Shown: in pieces, positions 1 to 11,219 of the stretch | How positions within the stretch are numbered: the stretch's first letter is position 1 | How the letters are laid out: each line of letters opens with the position of its first letter | Origin: an uncultured Mediterranea sp. | Lineage (GTDB): Bacteria; Bacteroidota; Bacteroidia; Bacteroidales; Bacteroidaceae | Direction: 5' to 3' | Length of the DNA: 53,812 nucleotides | Assembly: GCA_945641355.1 (NCBI GenBank) | Contig: CALZEQ010000018.1 | Coordinates: 1-53,812 of the forward strand | Made by a program: the position numbers and the translations under genes | The notes under the pieces: generated by a model | Seen by the model: only the letters and a program-made list of their open reading frames with translations | The model's database searches: none | Told to the model about the DNA's origin: nothing

Positions 1-4
1 TAGA

Positions 5-295
5 TCAAAATTGATAACCTATTGCGATTCTCAAATCTCCTTTACTATTTCCATATTGTTTTATTGTCGAATACCCCACAGACAAATAGATTGCACTGTG
101 CTCTGTGGTTGAATATGCGAATCCTGCTGATGGGTTAATAGAGAAGTATAATTCATCAAACCCTGAAAAATCTGCGACACCACAGTCGGCTTGAGCAAAC
201 GGATAAAATTTATTAGCTAACGTCAATTGCTTCAAATCGTATTTTACTCGAAGCATAAATTTACAACCCATTGGCAGAGTCAAATATGCGCTAAT
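5..295 (-). pseudogene. C-terminal fragment of an outer-membrane beta-barrel protein
   Basis: The minus-strand frame is open from 295 down to a stop at 5-7. It encodes alternating hydrophobic and polar strands (YFSINPSAGFAY, AIYLSVGYSTIKQY) and ends IAIGYQF, with a terminal phenylalanine as in outer-membrane beta-barrels. There is no signal peptide and no ATG at the front. The frame is closed by a TAA at 296-298, which lies inside the 20-bp repeat at 296-315. Just upstream another minus-strand frame reads I-P-V-G-G-I-K-L, which suggests that the barrel gene continued there before a frame change. I read this as the 3' remnant of a small porin-like gene; the exact family is not recognisable. 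Confidence 0.45.
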
Positions 296-315
296 TTAAT
301 TCCGCCAACGGGTAT
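296..315 (+). repeat. 20-bp repeat, left copy (inverted partner at 33452-33471)
   Basis: The sequence TTAATTCCGCCAACGGGTAT occurs here on the plus strand and exactly once more, as its reverse complement, at 33452-33471. The similarity extends weakly beyond the core (TATCAAT with a 2-base gap). The copy lies at the point where the beta-barrel remnant is interrupted. Its nature is unknown: recombination scar, mobile-element end or shared coding relic. Confidence 0.6.
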
Positions 316-495
316 ATCAATTTTAACAGAATCACTTCATAAGTTAGTCAAGCAACAAACCTTTCGCAACTTTATAGATTTTATAGATGTAGAATCAGTA
401 ACTATAGAACCTGATGATACGAATATCACAGATATCTTCGCCCACCTTAGCATCATAAACAGCGATGGAGTTTACTGCGAGGACGAAAGCAAGCT
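296..495. other. gene-poor junction between two gene remnants
   Basis: This 200-bp stretch joins the beta-barrel remnant to the DUF262 remnant. A plus-strand frame open from 227 to 580 gives an acidic peptide (VESVTIEPDDTNITD) without a recognisable domain. It overlaps both remnants and has no promoter box in front, so it is probably decayed coding sequence. The first 20 bases are one copy of an inverted repeat whose partner is at 33452-33471. Confidence 0.35.
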
Positions 496-1113
496 ATGGG
501 ACACCGTCCTCTATCCTGCCCGCTGTCCGAAGCTAAATTGGCAGTCGGGCAGCAACGTTTCACCACCATTACTATCTTGATACTGGCCGCCCTCAAATGT
601 ATCAGGTCGTATGCCGACCAGAATAAAGAGGACCTACTGCGTGTGGAGGAACTGACCAATCGCTATATCGGCAAGCTCGACCCCGTAACACTGAGCTATG
701 ACAACATCCTTGTACTCAACCGCAACAATGATAGCTATTTTCGAGACTACATAGTCAAAATGGACACCTCGAAGGTTCGTAATCTAAAAGCCACCGAGAA
801 ACTGATGTATAACTGTTTTCTCTTCTTCGAACAGCATCTGAAGGGAAAGTATTCGTCGGGCAAGGAGTATGCCGAGTTCATCCAGACAGTGGTTGCCAAT
901 CTCTACTTCACACAGATAATAGTGAGCGACGAAATGAATGCTTTTCGGGTGTTCGAGACCTTGAATGCCCGAGGCGTACAGCTTTCTTCCGCTGACTTGC
1001 TGAAGAACTACCTCTTCTCGTTAGTAGACAAGGAGAATCCCCAGGCCAATCGGATAGATATGATGGATGCAGGTAGTGAAATGGTGCAGCATCCTATTGC
1101 GCACTTCAAATAA
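496..1113 (+). pseudogene. truncated DUF262 / GmrSD-type protein
   Basis: The 205-residue product carries two hallmark stretches of the DUF262 (GmrS-like, ParB/Srx fold) family. These are VGQQRFTTITILILAAL near residue 20, matching the family's usual I/V-D-G-Q-Q-R-L-T-T motif, and VFETLNARGVQLSSADLLKN near residue 155. Family members are normally much longer, with an N-terminal portion before the DGQQR motif and a DUF1524 HNH nuclease region after it; both are absent here. The conserved Asp of DGQQR is also missing (AVGQQR), as an in-frame loss of two codons would give. The frame ends at 1113, where the promoter of the next gene begins. Full-length homologues act in modification-dependent restriction or phage defence; this copy is very probably dead. 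Confidence 0.6.
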
Positions 1114-1127
1114 AAATCATACTTTTG
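1097..1127 (+). promoter_or_regulatory. promoter of the beta-galactosidase gene
   Basis: A TTG at 1097-1099 and a TACTTTTG box at 1120-1127 are separated by 20 bp, matching the Bacteroidetes -33/-7 pattern. Transcription would start near 1134, leaving a leader of about 30 nt before the ATG at 1165. The -33 element falls within the last codons of the upstream DUF262 remnant. Confidence 0.6.
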
Positions 1128-1128
1128 A

Positions 1129-4170
<3,042 letters not shown>

Positions 4171-4227
4171 TCCTATTCTTGTTACACAGATGAGGCATGA
4201 ACATCATAGCTGATACATGAAGGAGAG

Positions 4228-5121
4228 TCAACGGCCCGTATGTTGGCTGAGGTAGTCAAGGACCAGTGGCATGACCACGGCATCGTACTTTGCCATGCCG
4301 CCCATCAGACTGCCCAATGCGCCCAGATTGGCCGCATTGAATCCATGGGTGGCACCCTCTATCTCCTGCAGTTCGGCATGGGGATAGAGGCCGGCTGCCT
4401 GACGTGAATAAGAGAGTGGCACAATGAAATCGGCTGAACCATGCAGAATGAGTACGTCCCCCGAATAAGTACCGATATGCTGGAACATCTGATAATCGTG
4501 CGACGAGGCGACAAAGGCTTCACTCATACCTGAAAGGCCGGAGGAAGAGGTATATTTATTGACCAGCTCGGCTATGTTGAAAGCGGGATAGAAGAGTATC
4601 AAGCCTGCAACATCAGCCGGCTGTTCCTCCGCCACCAAAGCGGACACCATACCGCCCAGGCTGGAACCCAATAGAAATACACGCGACGCATCCACATCGC
4701 TACGCTGACGCAAGGTGGAGAGAACAGCCCGCAAATCGACCACCTCGGTAAAGGGTGTCATTTGAGAGAAGTCACCGTCACTGCGGCTCTGCTCACTGCC
4801 ACCGCAGAAATCGAAACAATAGGCTGCATACCCCTCCTCTGCCAGCCAACGTGCATAGCCGCGCATGGCATCGGCTGTAAGCGAATAGCTGTGGGACAAA
4901 ACGACCAAGGGAAGCTTGGCAGTGATGCCTTCGGGGCGATACATCCACCCGTAGATATCCCGACCGTCGCGGACACAGTGAAGTTCCAGACTATCCGCCT
5001 GCATGACCGGACTTTCTACCGGTTCGTTATCATCGGTCTGTGAAGAGCAGGCCGTAAAAAACAGGATGACGCCCACGCAGCAGGCCAGCATCCTTGTAAG
5101 GGATTTGTTTTTTTTCATCAT
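4228..5121 (-). CDS. alpha/beta-hydrolase lipoprotein
   Basis: A 297-residue serine hydrolase of the dienelactone-hydrolase/acyl-peptidase-like type. The N-terminus is a lipoprotein signal (positively charged start, hydrophobic run, FFTAC with the lipobox Cys), so the enzyme should be anchored in the envelope. The nucleophile elbow is GSSLGG near residue 150. The acidic residue is in LILHGSADFIVP and the catalytic His in GATHGFN. The stretch VVLSHSYSLTAD supplies the oxyanion-hole region. It is transcribed convergently with the beta-galactosidase, 57 bp from it, and no operon partner is visible. The substrate cannot be predicted; carbohydrate esters or peptides are both possible. Confidence 0.8.
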   Translation of the reverse strand: MMKKNKSLTRMLACCVGVILFFTACSSQTDDNEPVESPVMQADSLELHCVRDGRDIYGWMYRPEGITAKLPLVVLSHSYSLTADAMRGYARWLAEEGYAAYCFDFCGGSEQSRSDGDFSQMTPFTEVVDLRAVLSTLRQRSDVDASRVFLLGSSLGGMVSALVAEEQPADVAGLILFYPAFNIAELVNKYTSSSGLSGMSEAFVASSHDYQMFQHIGTYSGDVLILHGSADFIVPLSYSRQAAGLYPHAELQEIEGATHGFNAANLGALGSLMGGMAKYDAVVMPLVLDYLSQHTGR

Positions 5122-5284
5122 TACAGTAAATCAATTCATTAACATTATAAGTTTTCATAGCCAAAGGGCATGGCAGGACTCTACTGCACAAAAAACGATG
5201 CAAGTTACAAGTTTATTCTCACAATGCGATAAGGAAACGAAAAAAAATGTCCTTTTTTTACCAATCATTCTGCAGCCATCGTTC

Positions 5285-5292
5285 TATCTTTG
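5285..5292 (+). promoter_or_regulatory. -7 box of the acetyltransferase gene
   Basis: TATCTTTG fits the Bacteroidetes -7 consensus TAnnTTTG and lies 50 bp before the start codon at 5342. No convincing TTG is found 19-21 bp upstream. Confidence 0.45.
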
Positions 5293-5341
5293 CCGAAGAA
5301 AGGCATGATACTGCCTTCCATAACAACAGCAGCACTATCCG

Positions 5342-5803
5342 ATGAATGAAATGAAAGAGATTACAACCATTGCTTCTGCTCCGGAATTGATTAGACAAGC
5401 CTCTTTATGGTTTCACGAGAAGTGGAACATACCAGTAGAAGCATACCGACAAAGTATGTTAGAGAGCATCCATACGAAAACAGGCGTACCAGCCTGGTAC
5501 GTGATGCTTGACGAGAGACAAGAAATATTGGCTGGCGTAGGTGTCATTGTGAACGATTTCCATCGTCGCAAAGATCTCACGCCCAATGTATGTGCCCTTT
5601 ATGTAGAAGATTCCTATCGCAGACAAGGTATCGCACGGAAGCTATTGACACATGCCTGTAACGAACTGGCAGCACACGGCATACGACAATGCTATCTCAT
5701 CACTGGTCATACGGACCTCTATGAGCATTACGGTTGGAGTTTCTATGGAGTGATTGAGGAAGAGGAAGGCAGTCCCATCCGCTGTTATCAGAAAGAACTT
5801 TGA
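5342..5803 (+). CDS. GNAT-family N-acetyltransferase
   Basis: A 153-residue single-domain acetyltransferase that would move an acetyl group from acetyl-CoA to an amine. Motif A is clear: VCALYVEDSYRRQGIARKLL at about residues 80-100 contains the R/Q-x-x-G-x-A/G pyrophosphate-binding loop. The C-terminal YEHYGWSFYG matches the usual motif B region. A TATCTTTG box lies upstream, and a strong bidirectional terminator separates the gene from the convergent oad operon. The substrate is unknown. The sequence could start at the ATG at 5342 or at a second Met four codons later (MNEMKE); the first is kept. Confidence 0.85.
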   Translation: MNEMKEITTIASAPELIRQASLWFHEKWNIPVEAYRQSMLESIHTKTGVPAWYVMLDERQEILAGVGVIVNDFHRRKDLTPNVCALYVEDSYRRQGIARKLLTHACNELAAHGIRQCYLITGHTDLYEHYGWSFYGVIEEEEGSPIRCYQKEL

Positions 5804-5849
5804 AAGCAGTTCTTACGGACAGCGATGCCCGTATTTAAGCAAACAGGAC

Positions 5850-5890
5850 ATATAAAGAAGGCGAGCCTTTTGACTCGCCTCTCTTTATAT
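5850..5890. terminator. bidirectional intrinsic terminator
   Basis: ATATAAAGA and AGGCGAG on the left pair with CTCGCCT and TCTTTATAT on the right around an 8-nt loop. The AT-rich outer stem supplies T-rich tails on both strands. It lies between the convergent acetyltransferase gene and oadB and can serve both. Confidence 0.75.
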
Positions 5891-5912
5891 GTATATATTA
5901 TTTATATAGGTA

Positions 5913-7154
5913 TCATCCCAAGAAAGAGATGAGCACACCTGCTGCCACTGCCGAACCAATGACACCCGAGATATTGCTGGACATACAGTAGTTGAGTACG
6001 TGGTTCTTGGAGTCGTACTTGGTAGCAATATCGTTGCAGACACGACTTGCCATGGGTACAGCACTCAAACCTGTAGCACCAATCAACGGATTGATTTTCT
6101 TCTTGGTGAAAAGGTTGAACAGCTTGACCAGGAAGACACCGCTGGCGATGGAAAGGCCGAAAGCGAAGAATCCGCCGATGACAATACCGATGGTGGTCCA
6201 GTTGAGGAAGGCATCCACCGTCATGGTAGCACCCACGCAAAGTCCCAAGAAGATGGTGGCTGCATTCATAATGCCATTGGAGGCAGCGTTGAACAATCTG
6301 TTGGTATCGGCACCCACCTCCTTCAGCAGATTACCGAACATCAACATACCTATCAAGGGCACTGCCGAAGGCACAAACAGAGCTACCACGGTAGTGACTG
6401 CAACGGGGAAAATAATCTTCAGCACACGCAGATTCTTGATTTCGGTCTTCGAGGGATAGAGCTTCTCCTGCTGTTTCATATTAATCATCAACTCCTTACG
6501 TGTACAGGTCAGCTTGACAACCAGCGGAATGATGACAGGTACCAACGCCATGTAGGAGTAAGCTGCGATGGCAATGGGACCCAGCAGATGGGGAGCCAGC
6601 TTGATGGTGGTAAAGATGGCCGTGGGACCGTCGGCACCTCCGATGATGCCCAACGAAGCAGCCTCCTGCAGCGTGAACTGGCCGGATGCCACTGCAATGA
6701 GCAATACAGAGAAGATGCCGAACTGAGCTGCCGCACCGAAGATGGCCAGACGCAAGTTGCGGAGCATGGGGCCAAAGTCGGTAAGCGCACCTACACCCAT
6801 AAAGATGATAGGAGGCAACAGTCCGCTCTTAATCAGCGCATAGTACAAGAAGTTCATCAGTCCCAACTCATGCGCGATTTCGGGCAACGACATCTCCCAA
6901 ATGTTCCTCATCTCACCATTGGCCAGCGTCACCAACCCTTCGGAGTTAGCCTGGATGACCCCCATCTCCCCGCCGGGGAAGTTGGCAATGAGCACCCCGA
7001 AAGCAATGGGGATGAGCAACAGCGGCTCATAATGCTTCTTGATGCCCAGGTAGAGGAGGACGAAGGCCAGCAGATACATGATGAGGAACGACGGCTGTGC
7101 GGCAATGTTGCTGAAAGCCGTCATATCATAGAGTTTGCTAAATATCTCTTCCAT
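5913..7154 (-). CDS. oadB: oxaloacetate decarboxylase (Na+ pump) beta subunit
   Basis: A 413-residue integral membrane protein of the OadB/GcdB/MmdB family. In this complex it decarboxylates the carboxybiotin carrier while exporting Na+. The Na+/proton-site loop GGADGPTAIFTT carries the conserved Asp at residue 175. A second conserved segment, INPLIGATGLSAVPMASR, near residue 350 corresponds to the Na+-binding helix described for Klebsiella OadB. Most of the chain is hydrophobic, with about ten predicted membrane segments. Its start overlaps the stop of oadA by one base (TAATG), a sign of translational coupling. Substrate choice is set by the alpha subunit, so a methylmalonyl-CoA role is less likely but not excluded. 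Confidence 0.93.
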   Translation of the reverse strand: MEEIFSKLYDMTAFSNIAAQPSFLIMYLLAFVLLYLGIKKHYEPLLLIPIAFGVLIANFPGGEMGVIQANSEGLVTLANGEMRNIWEMSLPEIAHELGLMNFLYYALIKSGLLPPIIFMGVGALTDFGPMLRNLRLAIFGAAAQFGIFSVLLIAVASGQFTLQEAASLGIIGGADGPTAIFTTIKLAPHLLGPIAIAAYSYMALVPVIIPLVVKLTCTRKELMINMKQQEKLYPSKTEIKNLRVLKIIFPVAVTTVVALFVPSAVPLIGMLMFGNLLKEVGADTNRLFNAASNGIMNAATIFLGLCVGATMTVDAFLNWTTIGIVIGGFFAFGLSIASGVFLVKLFNLFTKKKINPLIGATGLSAVPMASRVCNDIATKYDSKNHVLNYCMSSNISGVIGSAVAAGVLISFLG

Positions 7155-8986
7155 TATCCAATCTTCATTAATACATCATCTTCAGATACAGAGTCGCCCG
7201 GATGGAGGCAGATGGCCACGATGGTACCGTCTATGTCGGCACGGATGGCATTGTAGGTCTTCATGGCTTCGATGTAGCAGAGGAGGTCACCCTTCTTCAC
7301 CTTATCACCTACCTTGACCGGTGTCTCCTGCGCATTCTTCACCAAGAAGAACTTGCCCTCCAGCGGAGCAGGCACATCCTGTCCTTCGCCTACAGGGGCT
7401 GTCACCTTATCGGTAGCAGAAGCAGGCAGGTCGATGTCGCCGTAAGCCACCGTCACGCGATAGGCCTGACCGTCTACCTGTACGGTGAGTGTCTTGGGTT
7501 TGGCATCGTCCATAGGCGACTTGTCGCGTTCGGCACGGCGCTTCTCCACATCGGCCAGGAAGTCTTCCTTTGCCTTACCACTCTTGTATGCCTCATACTG
7601 TGCAGGATGCATCGCATACTCGAAGAGCTCTTCGTCGTCCTCGCCCAGTTCCCACTTGTTCTCCTTCATCATCTTACGATACTTGTCAAGTGCATCGGGA
7701 TAGTTGTCCTGCGGATTGCCGACGAAGAATTTGCGTCCCTCGCGTTCGGCCTTCTCGATGATCTCGGGTGCCAGTTCGCCGGGCAGCTTGCCGGCCTTGC
7801 CCAGAATCATATCCCAGATGTCGTCGGCAATCATGCCCCAACGTTCCTTACCTTTCTCCATGGCAATGACATTCATCATAGCCAGATTCTTGACATACTG
7901 GCTGAAGGGAGTCACCAAAGGAGGATAACCTACGCGAGGCCATACGTATGCCACCTCGTTGAACAGCTTGATGAGCAGCTCGTCCTGCTTCATGAAGGGG
8001 AGGTTGCGTTTGGCCTTATACTTGTTGATAGACTCCAGATTGCTCTCCAGGTCGGCCATCAACGAGCCCATCATACCGCCAGGCAGACCCGGAGCGATGA
8101 GCAGCGAGTTCATCAGACGGTTGCGCGGCGAGATGTAGAGACCCAAGAAATCGTCCATGAACTCCTGAATGAGGGCACGCACCTTCATATAAGCCTCCAT
8201 GTTGATGTCGGGCACCTGATAACCGGCATCCCGCAACATGGCCTGCACACTCAGCAGGTCGGCATGGCCTGTACCCCAAGAGAGAGGTTCCATACCTACG
8301 TCAATGTAGTCGCAGCCGGCCTCACATACTTCCAGAATGCTGGCCATGTTGAAACCAGGACCGGCATGGCTGTGATACTGCACAGGGATATTCTTAATCT
8401 GCTTGATGCCAGCCACAATCTTGCCCAGCGATACCGGCCGACCGATACCGGCCATATCCTTGATACAGATTTCGTCGGCACCGGCCTCGATAAGCTGCTT
8501 GGCCATATTGACATAGTACTCAACGGTATGCACGGGCGAGAAGGTGATGCAGAGCGAGCACTGCGAAATCATGCCTGCCGCATGGGCATATCCGATAGAG
8601 GGAATAATGTTGCGGACATCGTTCAGTCCGCAGAATGTACGTGTAATGTCTGTTCCCTGCGCCTTCTTCACCTTATAGAAGAGTTTGCGCACATCAGCGG
8701 GAACAGGGCTCATACGGAGTCCGTTCAGGGCACGATCCAACATGTGTGTCTGTATGCCAGCATCGTGGAAGGGTTTGGTCCATGCACGCACAGCCTTATT
8801 CGGATTCTCGCCGAACAAAAGATTCACTTGTTCAAAACCACCTCCGTTTGTCTCGACACGGGCAAAGCAACCCATCTCGACAATGGCCGGAGCAACCTTA
8901 ACCAGCTGGTCTACACGAGGCACATACTTACCGGCACTCTGCCACATGTCACGGAAGACCAAGCTGAACTTCACTTCTCTTTTCAT
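7154..8986 (-). CDS. oadA: oxaloacetate decarboxylase alpha subunit with biotin domain
   Basis: A 610-residue fusion of a carboxyltransferase domain (about 1-300), a conserved carboxylase (PYC_OADA) domain (about 310-470) and a C-terminal biotinyl domain (about 540-610). It transfers the carboxyl group of oxaloacetate to biotin, giving pyruvate. The biotin-accepting Lys is K576 in EAMKT; the family more often shows AMKM. The segments CIKDMAGIGRP and VQYHSHAGPGFNMAS are typical metal-site and barrel motifs of the carboxyltransferase. A flexible Ala/Pro-rich linker before the biotin domain is short here (about VTAPVGEGQDVPAP). It sits between oadG and oadB in one operon. Pyruvate carboxylase subunit B is a related alternative, but the oadG and oadB partners favour the Na+ pump. 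Confidence 0.93.
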   Translation of the reverse strand: MKREVKFSLVFRDMWQSAGKYVPRVDQLVKVAPAIVEMGCFARVETNGGGFEQVNLLFGENPNKAVRAWTKPFHDAGIQTHMLDRALNGLRMSPVPADVRKLFYKVKKAQGTDITRTFCGLNDVRNIIPSIGYAHAAGMISQCSLCITFSPVHTVEYYVNMAKQLIEAGADEICIKDMAGIGRPVSLGKIVAGIKQIKNIPVQYHSHAGPGFNMASILEVCEAGCDYIDVGMEPLSWGTGHADLLSVQAMLRDAGYQVPDINMEAYMKVRALIQEFMDDFLGLYISPRNRLMNSLLIAPGLPGGMMGSLMADLESNLESINKYKAKRNLPFMKQDELLIKLFNEVAYVWPRVGYPPLVTPFSQYVKNLAMMNVIAMEKGKERWGMIADDIWDMILGKAGKLPGELAPEIIEKAEREGRKFFVGNPQDNYPDALDKYRKMMKENKWELGEDDEELFEYAMHPAQYEAYKSGKAKEDFLADVEKRRAERDKSPMDDAKPKTLTVQVDGQAYRVTVAYGDIDLPASATDKVTAPVGEGQDVPAPLEGKFFLVKNAQETPVKVGDKVKKGDLLCYIEAMKTYNAIRADIDGTIVAICLHPGDSVSEDDVLMKIG

Positions 8987-9018
8987 TGATTTAATTGGGG
9001 ATAATGTGTGATGTAATA

Positions 9019-9276
9019 TTATATCTTCTCAACTTTTGCCACTCTGCCTTTTCCCTGAGTCACTACGGTAACGGCCGCATCAATGGCAGCACGGATATTG
9101 GCCGGAATGGGAGCAGGTGCATTGGCATCGCGCTTGACCGGAGCAACCTCCTCTGGTACATACTTGTTGACAAATGCTGTAAGTGACTTACCTAAAAAGA
9201 TAACTATCAACAAGATAGCAAATACGGTACACATACCTACCACCATCAGCAAAAGTGCTTCATTCAAATTTTCCAT
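9019..9276 (-). CDS. oadG: oxaloacetate decarboxylase gamma subunit
   Basis: A protein of 85 residues with one N-terminal membrane helix (LLLMVVGMCTVFAILLIVIF) followed by a short cytoplasmic tail rich in Ala/Pro. This is the layout of OadG, which bridges the alpha and beta subunits of the pump. I chose the ATG at 9274-9276 (MENLNEALLLM), because the family begins just before the helix. A longer frame up to 9360 would add 28 residues without homology. The gene leads the operon oadG-oadA-oadB, with 32 bp between it and oadA. Confidence 0.82.
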   Translation of the reverse strand: MENLNEALLLMVVGMCTVFAILLIVIFLGKSLTAFVNKYVPEEVAPVKRDANAPAPIPANIRAAIDAAVTVVTQGKGRVAKVEKI

Positions 9277-9710
9277 ATAATAGTTTATTAGTAATTTAGC
9301 GGGTTTTCTAAAAAATCGCACGAAATTAGCAATAATTGATGAGAGACTTGCGCCAAACAATGATAAAAGATGCTAAATTGAAGAATCGCATCCGTCTGAG
9401 GGATATCTACTGCCGGTCTGCCATTTTGAGCTCTGGCTCAAGCTTGTAAACATTTCTCACCGCACCCCTTGGGAAAAGGTCGGCCGACATGGTAAACAAA
9501 CGATTACAAGGAGGAGAGCTGGCCTCAGAAGCTGTTTTTTTGGCCCAAACTGTTTTTTTTAATGAAAAGCCACACTTTTCTTCAACACTTTTTCGTTCAA
9601 GTCAAATGCTTTTCGTAATTTTGGCGTGAATCTGATAAAGAGGAGATTCCTTTATCCACTTCAATGTGTATATAAGTAATATAATATAATTAAATATAAC
9701 TCCGAACAAT
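9277..9710. other. 434-bp divergent intergenic region, oad / V-ATPase
   Basis: No gene is seen here. It must hold the promoters of both operons. The V-ATPase side has a TAATTTTG box at 9616-9623. On the oad side no clean TAnnTTTG is found; TAATTTCG (minus strand, about 9318-9325) is the nearest. A perfect 10-bp palindrome, GTCGGCCGAC, lies at 9479-9488. Two CTG-T7/8 tracts at about 9531-9560 look like poly-T slippage or bending elements rather than terminators. Confidence 0.5.
9616..9623 (+). promoter_or_regulatory. -7 box of the V-ATPase operon
   Basis: TAATTTTG matches TAnnTTTG and lies 87 bp before the first gene of the operon. The -33 region is not well conserved. Confidence 0.45.
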
Positions 9711-10307
9711 ATGGAAAACAAAATTCAAGAGTTGACCGACAAGATCTACCGCGAAGGTGTAGAAAAGGGAAACGAAGAGGCTCAGAAGCTTATTGCACAA
9801 GCCCGTGAAGAGGCAAAGAAGATTGTAGATGAAGCCCGCCAAGAGGCTGAATCGGTAGTGGCAGAAGCACATCGGAAAGCTGAAGAACTGGCTGACAACA
9901 CCCGCTCGGAACTGAAACTGTATACGGGACAAGCGGTGAATGCGCTGAAATCGGAAATTGCCAATCTGTTAACCAACCGCATCGTAGAGGCCGATGTGAA
10001 GGCTTTTGCCGCCAACAAAGAGTATTTGAATGCCTTTATCGTCTCACTGGCCTCCCGCTGGAGCATTGACGAACCCATTGTCATCGCCACATCGGATGCT
10101 GAAGATTTGAAGAAATACTTCACAGCCAAAGCGAAAGAACTGATGGACAAAGGGGTGAAGATAGAACAGGTGAACGGACAGAAGACGCTGTTTTCCGTAT
10201 CTCCCGCCGACGGCTCATACAAACTGAACTTCGGCGAAGAGGAGTTCATGAACTACTTCAAAGAATTCCTGCGTCCGCAATTGGTAGAAATGCTGTTCGA
10301 CAAATAA
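9711..10307 (+). CDS. atpE: V-type ATP synthase subunit E (peripheral stalk)
   Basis: A 198-residue protein. Its N-terminal half is a charged Ala/Glu/Lys coiled coil (EEAKKIVDEARQEAESVVAE) and its C-terminal half is globular, as in the E subunit of V/A-type ATPases. That subunit forms the peripheral stalk holding the A3B3 head. It is the first gene of the operon, and the next gene begins 13 bp downstream. The product should be cytoplasmic, bound to the membrane complex. Confidence 0.87.
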   Translation: MENKIQELTDKIYREGVEKGNEEAQKLIAQAREEAKKIVDEARQEAESVVAEAHRKAEELADNTRSELKLYTGQAVNALKSEIANLLTNRIVEADVKAFAANKEYLNAFIVSLASRWSIDEPIVIATSDAEDLKKYFTAKAKELMDKGVKIEQVNGQKTLFSVSPADGSYKLNFGEEEFMNYFKEFLRPQLVEMLFDK

Positions 10308-10320
10308 TCCTATAAGGCTT

Positions 10321-11166
10321 ATGAGTAAGTACTATTGCCTGGTGGCCGGATTGCCGGAACTTTCGCTGGAAGACAGCAAGCTGAGCTATACGGTGGCCGA
10401 CTTCAAGAGCGAACTCTACCCCGCCCTGTCCGATTCGGACAAGCGGCTGGCTGATTTGTTCTACCTGAAGTTCGACAACGCCAATGTGCTGAAGCTGCTG
10501 AAGGACCGCGAGGCTCCCATTGATTCGCGCGGGAACTACACTGCCGAGGAACTGCTGGAGTGCATCGCCCTGCTGAAGGAGGGAGACTCACTGCCCGACA
10601 GCCGATTCCCGGCCTACCTCTCCACCTTTGTATCCGAATACTTCGCCACACCGGCTACCGAGTGGGGGCGCACACTGCCCGAAGACCGTTTGGCAGCCCT
10701 CTACTATGCCTATGCAATGAAGTGCGGCAACCGCTTCGTTGCCTCGTGGTTTGACTTCAACCTGAACATCAGCAACCTGCTGGTAGCTCTCACAGCCCGA
10801 AAATACAAAATGGAGGTGGCTCCGCTTATAGTGGGCGATACGGACGTTTGTCAGGCATTGCGCACCAGCAACGCCCGCGACTTTGGCCTGAGCAGCGAAG
10901 TGGACTATCTGGAACAGGTGATGAAGACAGCAGAAACAGAAGATCTGGTGGAACGGGAAAAACGGATTGACCGGATGCGTTGGGAGTGGATGGAAGAGGC
11001 TTCCTTCTTCAACTACTTCACCATAGAGCGTCTGCTGGTCTTCCTTTTGCAGATAGAGATGATAGAACGTTGGATTTCACTGGATAAGGAAGAAGGCAAC
11101 CGCCTGTTCCGCAGCCTAATCGCCGCTTTGAAAGACGAAGTGAGCATCCCGGCGGAATTCCACTAA
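10321..11166 (+). CDS. DUF2764 protein in the V-ATPase operon (possible C-subunit equivalent)
   Basis: A 281-residue protein with the opening MSKYYCLVAGLPELSLED, which I recognise as DUF2764, a family found in V-ATPase operons of Bacteroidetes and some spirochaetes. No membrane segments are present and the chain is mostly helical. The order E-DUF2764-A-B-D matches E-C-(F)-A-B-D in other bacteria, so it stands where the funnel-shaped subunit C (subunit d) would be. I infer that it replaces C as the link between rotor ring and central stalk. No catalytic motif is visible. Confidence 0.8.
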   Translation: MSKYYCLVAGLPELSLEDSKLSYTVADFKSELYPALSDSDKRLADLFYLKFDNANVLKLLKDREAPIDSRGNYTAEELLECIALLKEGDSLPDSRFPAYLSTFVSEYFATPATEWGRTLPEDRLAALYYAYAMKCGNRFVASWFDFNLNISNLLVALTARKYKMEVAPLIVGDTDVCQALRTSNARDFGLSSEVDYLEQVMKTAETEDLVEREKRIDRMRWEWMEEASFFNYFTIERLLVFLLQIEMIERWISLDKEEGNRLFRSLIAALKDEVSIPAEFH

Positions 11167-11219
11167 ACGCAGAACCCGTAATACCCAAAACTAAAAATCT
11201 AAAAATACTATAATATAAT

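Noticed and set aside
227..580. A 117-codon plus-strand frame at the left edge
   Set aside because: It overlaps two gene remnants in other frames, has no domain and no promoter box. It is kept only as a note on decayed sequence.
6000..7256. A 418-codon plus-strand frame opposite oadB
   Set aside because: Its composition (Gln/His/Asp-rich) is the antisense image of a hydrophobic membrane protein, and oadB is unmistakable.
7202..8989. A 595-codon open frame on the plus strand opposite oadA
   Set aside because: It mirrors oadA codon for codon, is rich in His, Leu and Arg without any domain, and has no promoter. It is a shadow of the real gene on the other strand.
9527..9562. Terminators suggested by two CTG-T7/8 tracts
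   Set aside because: No GC-rich stem precedes either T-run apart from a 4-bp GGCC match, and the region lies between divergent promoters.
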